This document shows, piece by piece, positions 57,440 to 64,000 of a stretch of DNA of 64,000 nucleotides (position 1 is the stretch's first letter; every line of letters starts with the position of its first letter). The translations under genes were made by a program, and so were the position numbers. This DNA is from Flammulina velutipes (taxonomy: Eukaryota > Basidiomycota > Agaricomycetes > Agaricales > Physalacriaceae), in assembly GCA_011800155.1 (NCBI GenBank), contig CM022369.1, positions 1,178,001 through 1,242,000 of the forward strand, written 5' to 3'. A model generated the notes under the pieces. It saw only the letters and a program-made list of their open reading frames with translations, was not told where the DNA came from and did no database searches.

Positions 57440-59483
57440 ATGACATCGCAGTCTCTCAAATCTAATGACCTTACGAGCGAGGAACCTATGCCAAATGCTA
57501 ACAGTGACATCGAGAAGGCTCCTGAGGTTCAAGAACCTTTCAGTATCTTCTCTGTTCGAGAGAAGTGGTTTATAGTATCTTTAATATCGTTTGGTGGACT
57601 CTTCAGGTGTTTCTCCATTCTTTCATTACGCAGGACTTGGATTAACTGATTAGACAGCCCCTTAACAGCTAACATCTATCTTCCTGCTATACCTGCCCTC
57701 ACCCGAGCCTTTCAAAAGTCGACTGAGCTCATAAATGTCACTGTACGTCTTACAACATCTCAATTATTGTTCTATATCCCTTATTCCGTCCAGGTGACGG
57801 TTTACATGGTTTTCCAGGGTATCTGTAAGCCATGTATTCCATCAATTTTGCATTAACTTATCTATGAATACAGCCCCCATGCTCTTTGGAACACTTGCCG
57901 ACCGAATAGGCAGACGTCCCATCTTCTCGGCGTGCTTGCTGATCCTATCGTTGTCTTGTGTCGGGCTTGCGCTTGTTCCAACATCTGCTTACTGGCTCTT
58001 GCTACTACTGCGTTGTATCCAGGCTGCCGGATCTGCAAGCACCATTGCCCTTGGTATGCAATTCTTCTGGCGACGTAAATTGTCTATCAACTTTCAACAG
58101 GTGCTGGTGTCATCGGCGATATATCTACACCTGCCGAACGTGGGGGGTTCTTTGGCGTGTACAATATAGGCCCAAACGTGAGACCGACGTTCTTCCACGT
58201 GTAAATTCTGACAAGACTGTACTATCTAGCTAGGACCTGCTCTAGGACCCGTTATAGGAGGATTGTTATCAGACCATCTAGGTTGGAGGTCAGTCTCAAT
58301 TCTTCGTTCCATTCAACATGATCGCTCACATGAGTTTCAGAGCTATCTTCTGGTTCCTCTGTATTGCATCACTGGGATGCTTTATGATACTTGTGCTGTG
58401 AGCAGCTCTTTCTTTCGTCGTATTTGGTGATTTTCATGATGAAATCGACGCTTAGATTCCTTCCTGAGACACTACGTTATCTCGTTGGTAACGGAGCTGC
58501 TGTACCTTCTAAGCTTTATCGGCCACTCATCCCTATCATCGGTGGACGCGTCTCTAACGATGTCTCATCGTCCTTTCGCCCCGACAAAAAGCCCTTCAAG
58601 AACCCACTTTTATTGCTCCGAGATTGGGATATTGTCCTGCTACTTTTTGTAACAGGCATCACAAATGCACTTTATTATGGAGTTATCGCGTCTATATCGT
58701 CTCTGTTTGAGGTATACTATCCAACTCTCAGTGAGACTCAGATAGGTCTATGTTACTTGGCGACAGCTGGAGGCATGATGTTAGGCACAACGTTGACTGG
58801 GCGATTGTTGGACCTGGAGTATAGAACAACGGTGGAGGCCATGGCTGCTGCGAAAGGGGAGGCATCCGATATCCTTGCAATCAGGAGTGATTTTGGTATC
58901 GCAGATGACTTTCCGATAGAGAAGGTAATGTGAATATCTCGACTAATTGAAGGCTACTGACCTTATCATAATGTAGGCGCGGCTTAGAATACTACCTCCC
59001 CTCATGCTACTGTTCTGCGCATGTCTAACAGGGTATGGATGGTGTATCGAAAGGAGAGTTAACTTGGCCGGTCCTCTTATACTCCAAGCAGCAGGTAACG
59101 TCATTTATAACAATAAAGGAGATGTCTAATTGACGGCTTTGAAGTTGGATTCGCCGCTATGTCTAGTATCAGTGCTGTTCAGACATTAATCATTGACTGG
59201 GTTCCCACGCAGGGTTCTTCCGTTACTGCATGTGTATGTCTATTGTCGCTCGATTAGTGCACGGTCTGACCCCATCTAGAACAATCTTATACGTTGTTCG
59301 CTTGGAGCCGGTCTTGTAGTCTTGATGGAACCTCTCTTAGCGGCCATTGATCCAGGATGGACGTACGTGCTGTTGGGGGGAATCGGCCTGCTGACGATTC
59401 CTCTCATTTGGTTGGTGGTCCTAATTGGGCCTTCACGGCGGCGTATGAGGAAACTGCGCGCGCGAGATGAAGCAAGTAGATAA
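57440..59483 (+). CDS. MFS transporter, DHA1/QDR-like drug:H+ antiporter
   Basis: Plasma-membrane major-facilitator protein with about twelve helices over eleven or so exons. The start is taken at ATG 57440 (MTSQSLKSNDLTSEEP); upstream in-frame ATGs at 57359 and 57380 would add a hydrophobic leader. Seen: PLTANIYLPAIPALTRAFQ in helix 1, motif A GTLADRIGRRPIF, LLLLLRCIQAAGSAS, antiporter motif C LGPALGPVIGGLLSDHLGWR, a central loop, then helices of the second half (IVLLLFVTGITNALYYGVIA, GLCYLATAGGMMLGTTLTGR, TYVLLGGIGLLTIPLIWLVV) and a basic tail. The PLTANIYLPAIPAL segment is typical of the QDR/DTR1 branch. Substrate unknown. Confidence 0.82.
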
Positions 59484-59573
59484 TTCACATATTTATCATC
59501 ACGTATTGTGCACGTGGTCGCGTTTTTTGACTCTTACCATCATGTTTTGAAACACCGTCGACATCGTGGTGCA

Positions 59574-60626
59574 ATGTCAGAATACCATAACCTAACGTAC
59601 AATGGTGTGGTGGTCACTGCCATTGACGAGCAACCTACTAATACCTCGCTCCAGAGGCAGTTACTGGAATCACCAGCTTCAGTATGTTTTCACGATATCA
59701 CGCCTCCATTTACTCATGTTACAATTGTAGTCGAAGTAGCTATCCACACTATTCTGTATGTGCGTCACGTCTACCCGGCGGAACTCTTCGTGCGGCGCAA
59801 GATATACGACACGGCAGTGTACCAATCGCGCCACCCGGCACTCAATGACTATATTTCTGAAGCCATGAAGGCAATAGCAGAAGAACTAGCATTGGTATGT
59901 TATATCTGGATGAAGGACACGCTTGCGTGACTTTCTGGCAGGGAAATGTGGACAAAGTCGTGGTTATTATCAAGGACAAAGACCACGTAGCACTCGAGCG
60001 TTTTCTGTTCGCTGTGGAGAACATGGTTAATGTTGACGCGTCGGAGAGAGATCTCAGGTGTGTGGGAATGCTCATTCGATATGACCGGTCTATCTCATGC
60101 TTAAGGCGCGTTTAGCTTTGAAGACTCAATGACCACTGCCACGGTTGGAAAATACTTCAGGTCCTTTTTAGTCAAGTTGAGCATGATAGAATCGCAACTG
60201 GGACGATTAGATCTAGGCGGTGGAGTGCCTTTTTATGCAATTTATCTTTCATTTCTGATATAGCAGTTCATAAGATGACGCATCCTTTGCCATCTTATTA
60301 GAGCTCAAAGACGACAATACGCCAATCCCAACGATAGACAATGTGAGTAGATTTTGATTCCTTCCAAATTGCCTGAATTCTCAATCGTATCTCAAGGAGC
60401 CACATCCATGGATGCCTGCTGAATTTAAGCACACCACGGCGGGCGTGTCTGAAGATAGTGAGCTGTCGATGATCAGAGCTGTCAACACTGGTGTCATAAA
60501 TGTACGCACTGAATCTGGGTGCCATATTCATACTGATGATTGTTATAGTTGGCAATGGCGGTTCAGGAATCCGAAGTCAAGCTTTCTCGTAAGAAGGGCG
60601 CACCGACAGATATCACTACTACTTAG
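59574..60626 (+). CDS. REV7: REV7/MAD2L2 HORMA-domain protein
   Basis: HORMA protein; accessory subunit of translesion polymerase zeta, with roles in checkpoint control. Spliced: MSEYHNLTYN + EAVTGITSF + IEVAIHTILYVRHVYPAELF, then VRRKIYDTAVYQSRHPALND and YISEAMKAIAEELAL, GNVDKVVVIIKDKDHVALER, FLFAVENMV, SFEDSMTTATVGKYFRSFLV, DDASFAILLELKDD, EPHPWMPAEF and a Lys-rich end (KLSRKKGAPTDITTT). The first two introns (about 59604-59653 and 59680-59731) are recovered only by splicing: the second small exon changes frame, and the branch site CTAAT sits in the first intron. About 225 residues. The VEVAIHxILYVRxVYP block is diagnostic. Confidence 0.87.
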
Positions 60627-60722
60627 TGCGCATTCTCAACATTTGTAGATTATCAATTCGAATGTATGAATAGGTAGGGTACAGATGCAAGAAGTCAAAT
60701 ATTATGTTCGACAATTGTCCGA

Positions 60723-62537
60723 TTAGACATCTACACGAATGCGTTGAATGACGGGTATAATTCGTTCCCATTCTTCCATTGACTGTACTGGCGTCAGGAT
60801 GTGAAATACAATTAGAAAGGGAAAATAAACTCACCGCTTTATAAAACTCAATCTCACCATCAGCAAGGTTACCGAGCATTTCTTTCATCTCGGCCTCCTT
60901 CGCGTACTGGAAAATAGCCTGCTCGCGCAATGTCTCATCACTGAATGCATCCGAGGTTTCATGAGCCGTAGTCACTGCATCCTGAAGCTGTAAGAATTTC
61001 CCGTAAGCCTTGGCCACATGAACGATACTGGCTAACCCACCTCCTTGATCTTGAGGTCTAATTTCCTCATCTTCTCCACCCTGCTCCGGTCATCGTCTGC
61101 GCCACGAATAGCATCAACACGATCTTTCAAGTAAGCGCCTAGTCCCAGACCGGAGCTCCCAGCATGTCCACTTATTATTGCAGCTAGTCGATCGCGTTCC
61201 GCTGTGACGCCAGAGAGGTAGTCGGAGAGTTCTTCGAAGTCTAGCTGCTTCTGGTCGCGTAGTTTGAGAACAGCACGGTTTGCATGTGAATAGGTCAGAA
61301 GAGAGTGCAAATGTATCAGGAAGGGGTCGGTTGTTGTTTGAGTCTAAGTCCCATTCTCAGCCCCCAAGTTCACAATCTTTCATTTGCACGAAGACTCACC
61401 GTGTGACGAAGGAGAGCCGAGAACTCGAGAAGAGTGTTGGAAAATTGATTGAGGGGATCTGTGATACCTGATTCCAGAAATCCAAGACCTTGAACAGCGA
61501 CGGCAAGATCATGGTAGTCTGCTGTAAGGTCTTCAGAGGATTCCGGATTACCGTCTTCTTCAGCTCAGATACTTGACGAACAAAGTAGGTGCAGAGCACC
61601 CGAGATGTGAATTACTCACCGCTTGTTCTACTCCTAACTCTCGTCCATAAGCGTTCTGATACTTGAAGACCCTCCTCAAATTTGTCAACGCTTTCGCGCA
61701 TAGACAAGAAACGCTCGTCCGGTTTCCGGACGCGGGAGAAAGCATTCAAAAGTGTGTCAGATATGTTGTCGATTATGCCTGGCGAGGGCTCCGGTCCTGG
61801 CGGATGGGCGATGTGTTGGTGCATATGTACTTGCTAACATAGAAATGAGAATGTGATTGTGGTAAAGGACGCGCCATTACCCATTCTGTAGACTCGAAGA
61901 AAGCCCTGACCAGTGTGCTTCGTTGTAAAGTGGGATGCCGGGAGAGCCGTTGTAGAAAGCGGTGGAGACTAGAGGGCGGATAAGATGTCGGATCTCAGAC
62001 AGCGCAAAACAATGCGTACTCGAGGCGTCTCCTTTCCATGAATTCTGGGCTGAACCTATCTCCTGTCAGGTACTCTGGGATAGCGTGAATTTGCGGATGA
62101 TAGATCGTGTGGCGGGCTCACCAATACGATGTTTTCCAGGTAAAGCGGGAACGACACACGCCGGAAAGTCGCGGACGAGGTGCTCTCTCATAAAGACGAA
62201 ATCTTGGAAGCGTCTACGAGCCGAGGGCGAGGGCGTTGAGAATATGGGGAGGTTGGTCTAAGACTTGTTATTTGGAAAGGCAAGGAGGTTTGGGCTGACT
62301 TACTTTGGCAGAAACGAGGTATGATACGTATGCATCTTTGGTCTCTGGGAGCTCCTTGACAGGATCCCTGACTGAAGTGATGAGATATCCCTCCCACTTG
62401 GGATCGTGAGGTCCTTCGCTGCTATCCGCAGTACTCTGTCGAAAGCCTGGACCGGACGGCTGGTCGGTGCTGTATGCTGGATGCGCTGGTGTTTCCCAAG
62501 TCACGCTGTCGAATACGTCTTCATCGTCGCCGAGCAT
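60723..62537 (-). CDS. SNX4: SNX4/ATG24 sorting nexin
   Basis: PX-BAR sorting nexin for endosome-to-Golgi retrieval and selective autophagy. N-terminus MLGDDEDVFDSVTWETP, then the PX domain (KWEGYLITSVRDPVKELPE, DAYVSYLVSAK, and across introns RRRFQDFVFMREHLVRDFPA with VPALPGKHRI). A BAR-type coiled-coil half follows (RVRKPDERFLSMRESVDKFE; HANRAVLKLRDQKQLDFEEL; LREQAIFQYAKEAEMKEML). The last exon ends MEEWERIIPVIQRIRVDV. RRFQDF supplies the PI3P-binding Arg. About 480 residues, eight or so exons. Tail to tail with REV7, head to head with the PTM1-like gene. Confidence 0.87.
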
Positions 62538-62624
62538 AGCGGTCAGAGTGCAAAGTGGTCTCGGCAGAAATGCGTCAGAAGCAACAGATGTAAACAAATA
62601 CCGTCTCTCTCTATCCCCGTCACG
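62538..62624. promoter_or_regulatory. Divergent promoter SNX4 / PTM1-like receptor
   Basis: 87 bp between two start codons, the shortest bidirectional promoter in the window. No TATA box seen. Confidence 0.5.
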
Positions 62625-64000
62625 ATGGCGCTCGGTCGCCCTCTTGTCCTTTTGGCTTCCTGGCTTCTGCTAGGCCTCTCAGCTGTTGCGTACCAAGTCC
62701 CCGTTGGCGATACTGGCATGTCGCTCTTCCCGCCGCCCCAGCTAGCTCTAACATTCACCAAGATTTCTCCCGCCAGATATGTAGTGGAATGTGGGGAGGC
62801 TCTTCAACGTATATAAATGGTCTGTCATACTGGATCCTGCGCCCTCTGAATACTTGAAAATGCCATTCTACAGTCACATTCGATGCTACTTCGCAAGGAA
62901 ATGTAGCCATGGTCATCTACGAATGGGCCGACGCGCAGTACCTTGGCAAGGTCACTTCGGATGTGAACGAGTACCTCCCCGTGGGTGTCGTGTAATATCT
63001 GTCTTATCTTCTACTCATGCAGTCTACGCAGCAGAAAACATACGTATGCACTACAAGTGCTGTTGTCGCCGGTTTCTGTGATGCCTCGGAATTGGGGCGC
63101 TTCATTCTTGACCTGCCTTCCACGAAATCGGTCAAGGACACCTCCTTCTGGTCTGCCAGAGTCCAACTATCTAATACATCAACCCGAAGCGAGGACTCAT
63201 TTTGGGATAATCCGGAAGGTAATCCTACACCTCCGCCAGACCCAAGCGCATACACAAGCCCTTGGCGATATGCATCACGCGACGAGAACAACAAAAGTCC
63301 GAACACCACTTACACTTACAACGGCCCCATCCAATATATCGTGAGGAAGACCGGTTACTACTGTGTCGGTTAGTTCCCATCTTTGCACTGCCAGGCGTCT
63401 GTTAACATTGTTTAGCTATCGTCCCTGTCACTGTTCAAGCTTCACAAGGTGAAATAGATACTACCGACGTACCGTTCCATCCTTTGTATCACGGGCATGT
63501 TCTTTTCCAAAACAAGTTCAACGGTCAACTTCCTGCCGCCGATTATCCCAAGGTCAACGTAAGTTTCTGGCTCATGATTCATAACAAATAGCTCACCAGA
63601 AGCACCAGTTCTACTTTGTCATGTTCCTCGTCTATGCAGTGTTTGGTGCAGCATGGGGCTGGTTGTGCTTCAAACATGCTCAAGACCTCCTCCCTATCCA
63701 AGTCAGTTTCTTCTTCTTAGTATTAATCCCTGATGAATTGATACCTCCCTCAGTACTATCTCTCTGGTCTGGTTGGATTGCTCGTGATAGAAATGGTAGC
63801 CAATTGGGGTGAGAGGCTCCTCCATTTTCGTACTTTGCCACAGTACCAACTGAATTTGAAAGTCTACTACCGTTATCTAAACGCGCATGGAAAGAGTACG
63901 GCGTCGACTGTTTTCCTAATTGTCGGTATGTGCTCCCCTTTGGCATTTCTAATTCAGCTCTAAACAATAGTTTAGTGGCTATCCTCGACGCTGGCCGTAA
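62625..64000 (+). CDS. PTM1/GPR107-type lung seven-transmembrane receptor, 5' part (cut by window edge)
   Basis: Golgi/secretory-pathway GOST-family membrane protein. A signal peptide (MALGRPLVLLASWLLLGLSA) is followed by a luminal domain with QGNVAMVIYEWADAQYLGKV, TTSAVVAGFCDASELGRFIL and GPIQYIVRKTGYYCVA (paired Cys), then HPLYHGHVLFQNKFNGQLPA, the first membrane helices FYFVMFLVYAVFGAAWGWLC, the hallmark DLLPIQYYLSGLVGLLVIEM across an intron, and TASTVFLIV...VAILDAGR at the edge. The LPIQ and ILxAGR motifs match PTM1/GPR107. At least six exons; about 330 residues lie inside the window. The 3' part is missing. Confidence 0.82.

Noticed and set aside
1..64000. CRISPR arrays, insertion sequences, operons or phage genes
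   Set aside because: No direct-repeat arrays or bacterial-type genes; spliceosomal introns throughout show a eukaryotic nuclear genome.

Overview
This is a stretch of a mushroom-forming basidiomycete (Agaricomycete-type) nuclear genome. Genes are close-packed, carry many short introns (about 45-60 nt, GT-AG, with CTAAT/CTGAC-like branch sites) and sit on both strands. Several families are typical of Agaricomycetes: leucine-rich F-box proteins, a mating-type homeodomain pair, a 7TM orphan membrane protein and Ser/Pro-rich orphans. No prokaryotic, viral or CRISPR feature was seen. All gene models were spliced by eye from the sequence; function calls rest on recalled family motifs, not on a search.

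Layout. 0-10 kb: start of an RRP1 ribosome-biogenesis gene (cut by the left edge), an FBXO21-like F-box/YccV protein, an F-box protein, a SAM methyltransferase with a long disordered tail, and the UTP17/NAN1 (WDR75) WD40 protein. 10.2-17.3 kb: the most distinctive region. A divergent HD1/HD2 mating-type (MAT-A/HD) gene pair (11.2-15.5 kb) is bracketed by two clusters of three tRNA-His(GTG) genes each. All six have near-identical mature parts but unrelated introns of 11-28 nt. A 0.75-kb non-autonomous DNA transposon with perfect 40-bp terminal inverted repeats and a TA duplication lies between HD2 and the right tRNA cluster. 17.4-24.5 kb: a 7TM protein, an RRM-like protein, the Fe-S scaffold ATPase CFD1 and a secreted RNase T2. 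24.5-36.9 kb: a sparser part with orphan genes, two members of a small unnamed protein family, the meiotic recombinase DMC1 and a tandem dual-specificity phosphatase whose second domain is dead. 36.9-64 kb: conserved housekeeping genes: CWC25 (splicing), a pore-less voltage-sensor protein, Ser-rich orphans, SLA2 (endocytosis), SURF1 (cytochrome oxidase assembly), BDP1 (TFIIIB), a beta-lactamase-fold serine hydrolase, a COQ11/NDUFA9-like dehydrogenase, a QDR-type MFS transporter, REV7 (HORMA), SNX4 and a PTM1/GPR107-type receptor cut by the right edge.

How the parts work together. HD1 and HD2 would form the heterodimeric regulator of the dikaryon; DMC1 (meiosis) and REV7 (translesion synthesis/checkpoint) are unrelated neighbours. 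There are several tight divergent promoters (RRP1/FBXO21-like, HD1/HD2, CWC25/voltage sensor, SLA2/SURF1, hydrolase/COQ11-like, SNX4/PTM1). The usual Agaricomycete HD-locus neighbour MIP was not seen in the window, so this may be a displaced HD sublocus or a lineage with rearranged flanks.
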